Origin: G963677325 sp963677325 | Lineage (GTDB): Bacteria > Bacteroidota > Bacteroidia > Bacteroidales > Prolixibacteraceae | Direction: 5' to 3' | DNA length: 64,000 nucleotides | Assembly (NCBI GenBank): GCA_963677325.2 | Contig: CAXXGM010000007.1 | Coordinates: forward strand, 310,001-374,000 | In this document: positions 44,353 to 52,986 of the stretch, one piece after another | Layout: each line of letters opens with the position of its first letter | Position numbering within the stretch: the first letter of the stretch is position 1 | Position numbers and translations under genes: made by a program | Notes under the pieces: generated by a model | What the model was told of the DNA's origin: nothing | Database searches by the model: none | The model's input: the letters and a program-made list of their open reading frames with translations, nothing else

Positions 44353-44527
44353 TAAAATCTTATTGGTGATTGTAAAAGGGAACATAAAGAGCCATCATAA
44401 TGGAAAGTAAAGGATGGTAAATAACAGATAATAAGCGGGATTTAAATCCTATTTTGTTCAGATTGAATCAGAAGGTAAAATGGAAATTATATATGAGGAA
44501 GATGTTAGAAATAAATATAACAATGAT

Positions 44528-45637
44528 TCATTGCGGATTATGGATTGCAAGCTGATTTTCCATGTCGTACACCTGAGGTTCTATTTCTTCCCTTGCAACC
44601 ATTAAGGCATTCATGGCCAAAGCCTTTAACTCATCGTGACCGGCATAAACAAAAACAGGAGCAATAAAATCCACTCTTTCCCGTATTTGTTTCATTAAAT
44701 CCAGGCTGTAGGCTATCTGGCCCGTTATCAGAATTCCATCGATTTTACCTTTGAGAACTGTAGCCATTTCACCAATTGATTTTGATACCTGATAAGCCAA
44801 CGCTTCCAGGTAAAAAGCCGCTTTCCCATTGCCATTTTTAGCTGCAATTTCAACCTGTCGGGCATCGTTTGTATTTAGATAGGCAAATAATCCACCTTTC
44901 ACTGAAATCATATCTTGTACCTCTTCACGCGTGTATTTACCGCTAAAACAAAGATCTGCCAATTGTCCTGCCGGCAACGTTCCGCTTCTTTCGGGAGAAA
45001 AGGGGCCTTCTCCGTTTAATGCGTTATTTACGTCTATTACTCTTCCTTCGTGATGAGCACCAACGGAAATACCTCCACCAAGATGGGCCACAATGAGATT
45101 CAATTCCTCATATTTTTTCCCAAGTTTATTGGCATGCTGACGGGCAGTGGCTTTCTGATTCAAGGCATGAAAAATTGATAATCTTTTGAACAATGGATGA
45201 CCGGATACCCTGGCTATTTCATCCATTTCATCGGTAACAACCGGATCAGCAATTAAGGCAATTGTTCCGGGATTTAACTGGGCTATGTCAAATGCAATCA
45301 TCGAGCCAAGGTTACTGGCATGTTCGCCCATGATTCCCTTTCTGCAGTGTTCAACCATCAGCTCATTGATGTAATAAACCCCTGATTTAAGCGGATAAGT
45401 TAATCCGCCACGGCTGATGATGATATTGATTGATTTCAGATCAATCCTGTCATGTATAAGTTCATCGAGGATGAGTTTTTTACGGAATCCGAACTGATCT
45501 GTTATTGAATTGAAGCTTTCAAGCTCTTCATGGGAATGCTCAATGGTTTTCAGAAAGATACAGACCGAATTGTCATAAATTGCTATTTTTGTTGATGTGG
45601 AGCCTGGATTTATTACCAGTATTCTTGCTGTTTGCAT
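44528..45637 (-). CDS. buk: Butyrate kinase
   Basis: This 369-residue member of the acetate/butyrate kinase branch of the ASKHA superfamily has the N-terminal phosphate loop ILVINPGSTSTKIAIYD, the conserved HLGGGISVGAH segment and the C-terminal DGILITGQIAYS segment. Butyrate kinases are shorter than acetate kinases (about 360 against 400 residues), which fits. The enzyme converts butyryl phosphate and ADP to butyrate and ATP. It lies 15 bases downstream of the phosphotransbutyrylase gene. Isobutyrate or other branched acyl phosphates are also possible substrates in this family. Confidence 0.95.
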   Translation of the reverse strand: MQTARILVINPGSTSTKIAIYDNSVCIFLKTIEHSHEELESFNSITDQFGFRKKLILDELIHDRIDLKSINIIISRGGLTYPLKSGVYYINELMVEHCRKGIMGEHASNLGSMIAFDIAQLNPGTIALIADPVVTDEMDEIARVSGHPLFKRLSIFHALNQKATARQHANKLGKKYEELNLIVAHLGGGISVGAHHEGRVIDVNNALNGEGPFSPERSGTLPAGQLADLCFSGKYTREEVQDMISVKGGLFAYLNTNDARQVEIAAKNGNGKAAFYLEALAYQVSKSIGEMATVLKGKIDGILITGQIAYSLDLMKQIRERVDFIAPVFVYAGHDELKALAMNALMVAREEIEPQVYDMENQLAIHNPQ

Positions 45638-45652
45638 TTTGAGAAGAGTTGG

Positions 45653-46621
45653 TTAAAGTTTATGAGCAGTTACTTCCTGTTTATCTTTTCTGTTGTTTCT
45701 GGCAGTGTCTTTTTCATTTATCCCTACAAGGGCAGCCAGCGACATGGAATAAAGTTTAGTAAGCATGGAATCTCCCCTTGAAGTTAATACGATAGGAACT
45801 TTTGCTCCAAGCAGTACCGCGGCAGCTTCTGAAGAGGCAAGCTTAGTATTGGTTTTATAAAACACATTTCCGGCATCTATATTCGGAAACAATAAACAGT
45901 CGGCGTCGCCTGCCACCTGATTATTAATGCCTTTTATGCGGGCGGCTCCAATGTCGAGCGCTACATCCAAGGCTATAGGGCCTTCAACAATACAGCCGGG
46001 GATCTGGCCTGAAAGATTCATTTTTTTCAGCTCCACGGCATCCATTGTGGAGACAACCGATGGAATTTCCTTTTCGGTGGGAGCAATTACAGCAACTTTG
46101 GGTTGATTTACTCCTAATTTTTTGGCGATACTGACCAGATATCTGATGATTATTTCCTTTTGATGCAGGTTTGGTAATGGAATAATCGCAACATCGCCTG
46201 CAATCAATAATTTATGATAGTTCTTATTTTCAATAACTGCTACATGCGAAAGCAGATTCCCCGTTTCTACTAACCCTTTTTCTTTGTTCAAAACAGCCTT
46301 AAGAAATTTATCTGAAGTAATTAATCCTTTCATCAGGGCATCTCCTTCACCATGATTGATCATATCGATTGCAAGAAAAGCTGCCATTTCATCATCAGGC
46401 TCATTGATAACGCGAATTTTGGATTGAATGGAAGGATGTTTTTTAATGAAAGGAAGAATCAGCGCCTCATGGCCGATAAGTACTGCATTAATAAGATTTT
46501 CTTCAACAGCTTTACTTGCTGCAGTCAGCGTGTTGATGTCATTTGCGCTAACTACAATAAAAGTCTTTAATCTTCTATGACGGACTAATTCAAACAGATC
46601 ATTCAGTTTCCTGATTACCAT
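45653..46621 (-). CDS. ptb: Phosphate butyryltransferase
   Basis: This 322-residue protein belongs to the phosphate acetyl/butyryl transferase family (GEGDALMKGLITSDKFLKAV, GPIALDVALDIGAARIKGI, NIDAGNVFYKT near the C terminus). It makes butyryl phosphate from butyryl-CoA and phosphate, feeding the kinase encoded directly downstream. The pair generates ATP during butyrate or branched-chain fatty acid fermentation, which points to an anaerobic or facultative lifestyle. The last 20 residues are charged (ARNNRKDKQEV), typical of a loose tail. Confidence 0.95.
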   Translation of the reverse strand: MVIRKLNDLFELVRHRRLKTFIVVSANDINTLTAASKAVEENLINAVLIGHEALILPFIKKHPSIQSKIRVINEPDDEMAAFLAIDMINHGEGDALMKGLITSDKFLKAVLNKEKGLVETGNLLSHVAVIENKNYHKLLIAGDVAIIPLPNLHQKEIIIRYLVSIAKKLGVNQPKVAVIAPTEKEIPSVVSTMDAVELKKMNLSGQIPGCIVEGPIALDVALDIGAARIKGINNQVAGDADCLLFPNIDAGNVFYKTNTKLASSEAAAVLLGAKVPIVLTSRGDSMLTKLYSMSLAALVGINEKDTARNNRKDKQEVTAHKL

Positions 46622-47037
46622 TTTGTTTGACAGGTAGGTTTGTAAGCAATTTACGGAAATTATACCAGAAAATATGCTCTAAATAATGGGAAAAGTTAAA
46701 TGTCGTACAAAGCGTTACCATCTACAATTCAAGGGTACACTAATTATACATTGTCTGTACAAATATTGTACAGTCTGTGTACAGTCTGTGTACAGACAAT
46801 GTACAGACAACATGGACTTGGTAGGGCACTTTGATATCTTTAATTTAGACACGGCATCTATATATTCACCTTACTTAAATGGACCTAATGCAAAAATGTA
46901 ATTTTTAACAAACTTTCATCAAAGGGGTAATTTGAAAAGAAAATAAAATACTGTTTTATAACTATATTTGTTGCTGGTTCGCCGGATAAGGATTTCATTT
47001 AGGAAATTTCCTGAGCAAACCAATTATTCTTGTAACG
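46622..47037. promoter_or_regulatory. 416-base divergent intergenic region with TGTACAG cluster
   Basis: This gap separates ptb (minus) from the plus-strand operon at 47038. Bases 46748-46810 hold repeated TGTACAG words. ACATTGTCTGTACA (46748-46761) and TGTACAGACAATGT (46789-46802) form a perfect 14-base inverted repeat, and the loop carries tandem TGTACAGTCTG copies. A short open frame across this cluster is not believed to be a gene. A -7-like TATATTTG lies at 46963-46970. Confidence 0.6.
46963..46970 (+). promoter_or_regulatory. Candidate -7 element for the 47038 operon
   Basis: TATATTTG matches the Bacteroidota -7 consensus TAnnTTTG, 67 bases before the start codon at 47038. A TTTG at 46931 is further upstream than the usual -33 spacing, so the full promoter is uncertain. 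Confidence 0.4.
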
Positions 47038-47634
47038 ATGAAACTGATATTTATTTTACTTTCATTCATAGCTCTTTTGTCGAATCAGGAGATTTCAGCA
47101 CAGGAGAAAAACAATTCTATAAGAGAACAGCTTCTTAATGATTCCTCGGATTCTGTGGTATTGCATCCTAAATATGAACACAGTTTAGAGGTCGGCACGA
47201 GTTTCATGTCTGATTTAAAGGGAGGGTATGGGATAGAAAAATATATATCACCCAGGTTTAGCTATTTCCCTTCAGGATCGATGAGACTTGATTTTAAGGC
47301 CACATTAGGCTCGGTCAATCTTCATAAAATGTCGCTTTGCGATTATTATAATTCCACCTGGTCAATGTCGGGCATCAGTCATTATTTTAGTGTTGGAGGT
47401 CAGGCGACCTATCGGGTGAACGATAAACTATACATGAGTTCAGCTGCATTTGCTGAAAAAATGCCCATCATGGATCCGGCCAGGCTTCAAAATAATATCA
47501 ATTATGGAGGCGCTTTTAAGGTCGGATATAAGTTTACAGAAAAATTCAGTATGGAGGCTGGAATTGAAATTCAAAGATTCGATAATCCCTGGGATGTGAA
47601 TCCTTTTATGTATAACCACGGGTTTATGCCTTAA
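47038..47634 (+). CDS. Exported protein, probable small outer-membrane beta-barrel
   Basis: This 198-residue protein has a clear signal peptide (residues 1-21, cleavage before QEK). The mature part alternates short amphipathic strands rich in aromatic residues (LEVGTSFMSDLKGGYGIEKY, MRLDFKATLGSVNL, YFSVGGQATYRVNDKLYMSS, FKVGYKFTEKFSMEAGIEI), the pattern of a small outer-membrane barrel. No named family is recognised. It is followed after 12 bases by the RelA/SpoT-type gene, so the two are probably co-transcribed, although no functional link is evident. Confidence 0.75.
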   Translation: MKLIFILLSFIALLSNQEISAQEKNNSIREQLLNDSSDSVVLHPKYEHSLEVGTSFMSDLKGGYGIEKYISPRFSYFPSGSMRLDFKATLGSVNLHKMSLCDYYNSTWSMSGISHYFSVGGQATYRVNDKLYMSSAAFAEKMPIMDPARLQNNINYGGAFKVGYKFTEKFSMEAGIEIQRFDNPWDVNPFMYNHGFMP

Positions 47635-47646
47635 ATATCAGGTTAT

Positions 47647-49836
47647 ATGGAAGCTGTAAACGAAAAAATTATCAGCGAATACAATAAGCTGATCGAAAAT
47701 TCTCCACCTCATATCATTTCGAGTGATCTTCCCCTCATCGAAAAGGCCTTTGCTTTTGCCTGTGAGAATATTGGTAACAGTACCTGGGAAAAAGGTGAGT
47801 TCATTCTGGTTCATTCCATCTCTGTGACCAAAATCGCGGTGCTTGAGTTAGGTTTGTCAGCTGATGCATTTATTTCGGCTCTTTTGCATAACGTCTACCG
47901 GCCCGGAGGGCTGGCCTTTTCATCTGAAGAGATAACCAGACTATTTGGGACGGGGGTTTCTGAAATTCTGGAAGGTATCATTAAAATTAATTCTCTTAAT
48001 ACCGATAACCTTATTTTCCACAGTGAGAATTTCAGACGGCTCCTCCTGACTCTCTCGGGAGATGTGAGAGTGATTCTGATTAAGATAGCTGATCAACTGC
48101 AGGATATGAGAATGCTCAGTAATACAATGCCGGAAACTCAAAAGAAATTTGCGACTGAGACATGGCATTTGTATGCTCCTCTGGCCCATCGTCTGGGACT
48201 CTATAAAGTTAATTCAGAGCTGTTGGATTTATCACTCAAATATCTTCATCCGGCTGATTTTAATTCAATTGTTGAAAAGCTTGAGGAGACTGCCGTAGAA
48301 AGAGCCAATTTTGTTTCCGTTTTTGTTAAGCCAATTGAAGAGAAGTTAAAAAATCGTGGATTTGACTTTGAAATAAAAGCACGTACAAAATCCATCTTCT
48401 CCATCTGGAATAAAATGCAAAAGCAAAAAGTCGATTTCCAGGAAGTATTTGATTTATTTGCCATCCGCATCATTTTAAATACGGAACCTGAAAATGAAAA
48501 GGCAATCTGCTGGCAGGTTTTTTCGGTCGTAACAGAGGAATATCTTTCCAATCCTGATCGTTTGCGTGACTGGATTACTTACCCCAAATCCAACGGGTAT
48601 GAATCCTTGCACACCACCGTTCTGGGGCCGGATAAAAGGTGGGTTGAGGTTCAGATACGAACCCACCGTATGGATGATATTGCCGAGAATGGTCTGGCGG
48701 CCCATTGGAGATACAAAGGTGGAAAAGGAAGTGAAGAAATAGATAAATGGCTGAAAAACGTACGGGAGATTCTTGAAAATCCACAAGCCAGCCCTGTGGA
48801 TGTAATCGATGAATTTAAGGTTAATATTTATGAAAATGAGATCTTTGTCTTTACTCCCAAAGGTGATTTGATTAAGCTTAGGGCAGGATCAACTATACTG
48901 GATTTTGCTTATGAGATTCATTCCAGAATCGGCGATCATTGTGTTGGTGGAAAGATAAATGGAAAACTCGTCACTCTGAAGCATCAACTGAAGAATGGAG
49001 ATCAGGTTACCGTGGAGACTTCCAATAATCAAAAGCCTAAACTCGACTGGTTGGATTTTGTGGTTACGTCAAAAGCCAGAAACCGCATTAAAGTTAGTGT
49101 AAATGAGGAACGCAAGCGGGAAGCTGATAATGGGAAAGAAATTCTTCATCGGAAATTCAAGAACTGGAAGATAGAACTGAATGATCAGATTATACGTGAC
49201 CTGTTGAAATATTATAAGCTGAAATTGGCGGCTGATTTGTATTTTAATATTTCGACAGGGAAGATTGATGTTCTTGAAATTAAAGATTTGGTTGCGGGTA
49301 AAAAAGAGGAATCACAACAGGAAAAACTTAAAGAAATTCTTCCTCCGGGTGAAATTAAGGAACTGACCTTTGATACCAGCGATGATTACCTCGTTATTGA
49401 TAATAATTTAAAGAATATCAATTATAAACTTGCCGTTTGTTGTAATCCTATTTTCGGCGATGAGATATTTGGTTTTGTGACTGTTCTGGAGGGAATAAAA
49501 ATTCACAGGGTTAATTGTCCCAATGCTAAACAAATGACTGACAGGTATCCTTATCGATTGATAAGAGCCAAATGGAATCAAACGGGTAAACGGAATGCCT
49601 TTCAGGCCGCCATTCATATCTCGGGCTCTGATCGGAAAGGGATAATAACAGATATTTCCAGGATCATTACGAAAGAAGTTGGAATTCAAATGCGGGCCAT
49701 TTCAATGGATTCGGAAAATAAATCATTTGATGGAACAATCAGGGTCTATGTTAACGATCTTGAACACCTTGATTTCCTTATATCAAAATTGAAAAATATA
49801 AAAGGGGTCCACTCGGTCAGCAGATCAGATTCCTGA
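47647..49836 (+). CDS. RelA/SpoT family (p)ppGpp synthetase with degenerate hydrolase site
   Basis: This 729-residue protein has the full Rel layout: an N-terminal HD-type domain (about residues 30-190), synthetase domain (about 230-360; RTKSIFSIWNKMQKQKVDF, DLFAIRII, DWITYPKSNGYESLHTTV, VEVQIRTHRMDDIAENG), TGS domain (IFVFTPKGDLIKLRAGST), a helical middle part and a C-terminal ACT domain (FQAAIHISGSDRKGIITDIS). In the HD part the usual HD pair reads His81-Asn82, the following ED pair is Arg-Pro, and ADRLHN reads ADQLQD, so ppGpp hydrolysis is probably lost. Synthetase motifs look intact. It would act as a RelA-like alarmone synthetase in the cytoplasm. Confidence 0.92.
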   Translation: MEAVNEKIISEYNKLIENSPPHIISSDLPLIEKAFAFACENIGNSTWEKGEFILVHSISVTKIAVLELGLSADAFISALLHNVYRPGGLAFSSEEITRLFGTGVSEILEGIIKINSLNTDNLIFHSENFRRLLLTLSGDVRVILIKIADQLQDMRMLSNTMPETQKKFATETWHLYAPLAHRLGLYKVNSELLDLSLKYLHPADFNSIVEKLEETAVERANFVSVFVKPIEEKLKNRGFDFEIKARTKSIFSIWNKMQKQKVDFQEVFDLFAIRIILNTEPENEKAICWQVFSVVTEEYLSNPDRLRDWITYPKSNGYESLHTTVLGPDKRWVEVQIRTHRMDDIAENGLAAHWRYKGGKGSEEIDKWLKNVREILENPQASPVDVIDEFKVNIYENEIFVFTPKGDLIKLRAGSTILDFAYEIHSRIGDHCVGGKINGKLVTLKHQLKNGDQVTVETSNNQKPKLDWLDFVVTSKARNRIKVSVNEERKREADNGKEILHRKFKNWKIELNDQIIRDLLKYYKLKLAADLYFNISTGKIDVLEIKDLVAGKKEESQQEKLKEILPPGEIKELTFDTSDDYLVIDNNLKNINYKLAVCCNPIFGDEIFGFVTVLEGIKIHRVNCPNAKQMTDRYPYRLIRAKWNQTGKRNAFQAAIHISGSDRKGIITDISRIITKEVGIQMRAISMDSENKSFDGTIRVYVNDLEHLDFLISKLKNIKGVHSVSRSDS

Positions 49837-49896
49837 AGGGAGAAAGGGAAAAGGAGACAGGTGAACGGAAACCGGAGAATTGAATAGGATATTTAA

Positions 49897-50178
49897 ATGG
49901 AAGAAACGGAACATTTAATTTCAGAAGCGAGAAATGCTTTGGAGCAGGGGAGAGCAGAGGATACACTGAAGATACTTCAGGATTCTTATCTGAATGATAT
50001 TGACGAGGTGATCTTTTTGAAAGGGGAAGCTTCCTATCATCTGCAGAAATGGGGGGAATCTGTGAATTATTTCAGAGATTCCCAATCCCGAAATCCAGAA
50101 GATCTGAGAGCTCAGGTTTATATTGAGATGATTCAGAACATTTTGTCTTTTTATCATACGGATCAATTTAATCCGTAG
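49897..50178 (+). CDS. Small TPR-like protein
   Basis: This 93-residue protein has two helix pairs with TPR-like spacing (EARNALEQGRAEDTLKILQD; IFLKGEASYHLQKWGESVNY). No signal peptide is present. It follows the RelA/SpoT-type gene by 60 bases and precedes another TPR protein, so it may be part of the same transcript. A scaffold role in protein contacts is typical of TPRs; the partner is unknown. Confidence 0.7.
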   Translation: MEETEHLISEARNALEQGRAEDTLKILQDSYLNDIDEVIFLKGEASYHLQKWGESVNYFRDSQSRNPEDLRAQVYIEMIQNILSFYHTDQFNP

Positions 50179-50216
50179 AAATTTTAGTTGATTTTTTTAA
50201 TTTTGATTTAAAATGT

Positions 50217-50224
50217 TATTTTTG
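50217..50224 (+). promoter_or_regulatory. Candidate -7 element for the TPR protein at 50274
   Basis: TATTTTTG matches TAnnTTTG and lies 49 bases before the start codon. The upstream TTTTG at 50201 is closer than the usual -33 spacing, so support is partial. Confidence 0.35.
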
Positions 50225-50273
50225 AGTTTTACTAGTCGGACCAATATTTAAGAACAGAAAACTATTTTGTATT

Positions 50274-50927
50274 ATGAAAAAAATGATGATGATTGCCGCT
50301 TTATGCTTGTTTTTCGGAAATGTTTTTGCCCAGAGTGCTGCGGATTTAAAAAATGCAGGGAATACAGCTTTTGAAGCAAAGGATTTTAAGAAGGCTCTTG
50401 ATAATTATGATAAGGCAGTAGCTGCCTGGGGAAATGAGCCTCAGAATTACGTAATGTTATATAATGCTGGAGCTTGTGCTTATAAATTAAAAGAATATCC
50501 AAAGTCAGTAAAATATCTTGATATGGTTATTGCCGGAAGCTCTGATACAGAACCTGCTTATCTGTATAAGGCACTTGCATTAAAAATGATGAAGAAACAG
50601 GATGAATGCATAAAAACCTATGAAGAAGGTATTGCAAAAAATCCACAGAGTGCAGGTTTAAAAGATGGTCTGTTTAAATACTTGAGAGCAGAGGGCAAGA
50701 ATCATTATATTACCGGGACTAACTTATATAAAGCTACTGTTGCCAAAGTCAATGCACAGAAATTAAAACCTCAGGATGCAGCCTACACAGCTGAAACTGA
50801 TAAAGCAAAAAAGGAATTTAATACGGCGATTGAATTTATTGACAAATCGCTTGCTATTAATCCGGGAGATAACGAAGCAAAACAAGTTAAAACAGCTTGT
50901 GAACAAAGCTTGAAATCGATACAATAA
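50274..50927 (+). CDS. Exported TPR protein
   Basis: This 217-residue protein has a signal peptide (MKKMMMIAALCLFFGNVFAQ) and at least three TPR motifs (NAGNTAFEAKDFKKALDNYD, YNAGACAYKLKEYPKSVKYL, AYLYKALALKMMKKQDECIK), followed by a lysine-rich helical part. It is probably periplasmic. The gene ends eight bases before an exceptionally long hairpin shared with the convergent rfbD gene. Function beyond protein-protein contact cannot be stated. Confidence 0.8.
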   Translation: MKKMMMIAALCLFFGNVFAQSAADLKNAGNTAFEAKDFKKALDNYDKAVAAWGNEPQNYVMLYNAGACAYKLKEYPKSVKYLDMVIAGSSDTEPAYLYKALALKMMKKQDECIKTYEEGIAKNPQSAGLKDGLFKYLRAEGKNHYITGTNLYKATVAKVNAQKLKPQDAAYTAETDKAKKEFNTAIEFIDKSLAINPGDNEAKQVKTACEQSLKSIQ

Positions 50928-50934
50928 TAGTTCT

Positions 50935-50995
50935 AATAACTCATAATAAGAAAAAGCCCGGTAAATCACCGGGCTTTTTCTTATTATGAGTTATT
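50935..50995. terminator. Bidirectional terminator with perfect 28-base stem
   Basis: AATAACTCATAATAAGAAAA... at 50935-50962 is perfectly complementary to 50968-50995, with a five-base loop AAATC. The core is GCCCGGT/ACCGGGC flanked by A- and T-runs, so it ends transcription from both the TPR gene (plus) and rfbD (minus). Confidence 0.92.
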
Positions 50996-51118
50996 ATCAA
51001 TTTACAAAATATACTTCTTAGAAGAAAGAGAGGAAATGATAAAAGCTTCGGGCTGATATTAGGTTATACTTACCGATCTGTTTTAGAATCCAGAGTAAAT
51101 ATAATAAGTAATGGATTT

Positions 51119-51979
51119 TTAATACGAAATTTTTCTGAGACAATCTTTCAGGCTGTCTCTCCAATAGGGAATTTCAACTGAAAATATTTTTTTTATCCTT
51201 CCTTTATCCAAAACGCTAAAAAAAGGTCGTGGAGCTGCTTGAGGATAGTCCTTTGAATTAATCGGATTTATTTTACATGAAATTCCGGCTTCCTCTACAA
51301 TGGCTTTTGCAAAATCAAACCAACTGACAACTCCCTCATTGGAAAAGTGAAATACTTCTACGCCTTTTATATTCAATGCATTTGGTATAATCTGAAGGAT
51401 GGTTTTTGCAAGATCTCTTGCGTAGGTAGGAGTTCCTGTCTGGTCAAATACAATATTCAATAAACCTCTTTCTTTGGCATATTTGAGCATGGTTTTAACA
51501 AAATTATTCCCATAAGAGGAATATAGCCAGGAGGTTCTAATGATAATGGCTTTATGAGATGATTCCCGGATAGCTTTTTCTCCTTCAGCTTTTGTCTTTC
51601 CATAAACCGAGAGAGGATTAATTGGATCATTTTCATTGTAAGGAATCCATGATTTACCATCAAAAACATAATCAGTGGAAATATGAATCAGCAAGGAATC
51701 ATGTTTGGCTGAAATTTTCGAAAGCAATCCAGTTGCTGTTGCATTAATCAAAAAAGCCGTTTCTTTTTCTGATTCTGCTTTATCGACAGCCGTATATGCG
51801 GCACAATTAATGACTACCTTGGGATTGTGGGCTGCAAAGAATTCATTTACTTTAAGTTCATTTGTTATGTCGAGCTCTTTTTCATCGGTGAACAAAAATT
51901 CCCACGAAGGAAATTGTGTGGCTAATTCACGAAGTTCATTTCCAAGTTGTCCATTTGATCCTGTAACTAATATTCTCAT
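51119..51979 (-). CDS. rfbD: dTDP-4-dehydrorhamnose reductase
   Basis: This 286-residue short-chain dehydrogenase has an N-terminal Rossmann motif (ILVTGSNGQLGNEL), INCAAYTAVDKAE, STDYVFDG and the catalytic YGKTKAEGE (YxxxK). These are hallmark segments of RfbD/RmlD, which reduces dTDP-4-keto-L-rhamnose to dTDP-L-rhamnose. The partner genes rfbA, rfbB and rfbC are not in the window. It follows a UDP-sugar epimerase-type gene by five bases and ugd before that, forming a nucleotide-sugar operon for surface polysaccharide. Confidence 0.92.
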   Translation of the reverse strand: MRILVTGSNGQLGNELRELATQFPSWEFLFTDEKELDITNELKVNEFFAAHNPKVVINCAAYTAVDKAESEKETAFLINATATGLLSKISAKHDSLLIHISTDYVFDGKSWIPYNENDPINPLSVYGKTKAEGEKAIRESSHKAIIIRTSWLYSSYGNNFVKTMLKYAKERGLLNIVFDQTGTPTYARDLAKTILQIIPNALNIKGVEVFHFSNEGVVSWFDFAKAIVEEAGISCKINPINSKDYPQAAPRPFFSVLDKGRIKKIFSVEIPYWRDSLKDCLRKISY

Positions 51980-51984
51980 GAGTC

Positions 51985-52953
51985 TTATTTTAAATCATTT
52001 GTAAGAATAGAATCAAAATACCGGATCGTTTTTATCAGACCTTCTTCCAACTGAATTTTAGGTGACCAGTCCAATTCTCTTTTTGCAAGATCGATGTTGG
52101 GCTGACGTTGACTCGGATCATCAGCGGGTAAGGGCATCCTAACGATTTTAGACTTTGAATTCGTGAGTTTGATTACCATTTCGGCAAGATGAAGGATTGT
52201 GAATTCGTTTGGATTACCAATGTTGACAGGACCTGTAAAACTATCGCGAGAATTCATCATCCGGATCATTCCTTCAATAAGGTCATCGACATATTGAAAA
52301 CTCCGGGTTTGAGATCCATCCCCGTAAATTGTAATATCCTGTCCTTGCAGAGCCTGCATGATAAAGTTGGAGACGACCCGGCCATCATGAGGATGCATCC
52401 GCGGACCATAAGTATTGAAAATCCGGATTATCTTTATTTTGACATTATTTTGCTTGTGGTAATTGACGAAAAGGGTCTCTGCAGATCTTTTACCTTCATC
52501 ATAGCAGGAACGTTCGCCTATGGGATTAACATGGCCCCAGTAATCTTCCGTCTGCGGATGTACCTTTGGATCTCCGTAAACCTCACTGGTGGATGCCTGA
52601 AGAATTTTTGCCTTAATGCGTTTCGCCAATCCCAGCATATTAATGGCACCCATCACCGAAGTCTTTAAGGTTTTAATGGCATTGTACTGATAATGAATTG
52701 GTGAGGCCGGGCATGCGAGATTATAGATTTCATCAACCTCAATAAAGAATGGAGTGGTTACATCGTGGCGGATTAACTCAAAAAACGGATTTTTCAATAA
52801 ATGAATGATGTTCTGCTTCTGTCCGGTGAAATAATTATCAAGGCAAACAACTTCATTGCCTTCCTGAAGAAGTCGTTCGCAAAGATGAGAGCCAACAAAT
52901 CCAGCTCCACCTGTGACTAATATTTTTTTTCTTATCATTGTCTGTTTGAACAT
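51985..52953 (-). CDS. UDP-glucuronate decarboxylase-like NAD-dependent epimerase/dehydratase
   Basis: This 322-residue extended SDR has the GGAGFVGSHL dinucleotide motif, LACPASPIHYQYNAIKT and TSEVYGDP segments, and CYDEGKR (YxxxK). The ACPASP stretch and the PRMHPHDGRVVSNFI stretch are typical of UDP-xylose synthase (Uxs), which turns UDP-glucuronate into UDP-xylose. The gene directly upstream is ugd, which supplies UDP-glucuronate, so the assignment is well supported. Two starts are possible: 52953 or the ATG 15 bases later (MIRKKILVTGG), which fits the family better. Confidence 0.88.
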   Translation of the reverse strand: MFKQTMIRKKILVTGGAGFVGSHLCERLLQEGNEVVCLDNYFTGQKQNIIHLLKNPFFELIRHDVTTPFFIEVDEIYNLACPASPIHYQYNAIKTLKTSVMGAINMLGLAKRIKAKILQASTSEVYGDPKVHPQTEDYWGHVNPIGERSCYDEGKRSAETLFVNYHKQNNVKIKIIRIFNTYGPRMHPHDGRVVSNFIMQALQGQDITIYGDGSQTRSFQYVDDLIEGMIRMMNSRDSFTGPVNIGNPNEFTILHLAEMVIKLTNSKSKIVRMPLPADDPSQRQPNIDLAKRELDWSPKIQLEEGLIKTIRYFDSILTNDLK

Positions 52954-52986
52954 TTAAAATACGAAGCAAAAAACTAAGCGGACAAT

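Noticed and set aside
46686..46901. 71-codon plus-strand open frame upstream of 47038
   Set aside because: It runs through the palindromic TGTACAG cluster and its product is cysteine/tyrosine-rich without any recognisable motif.
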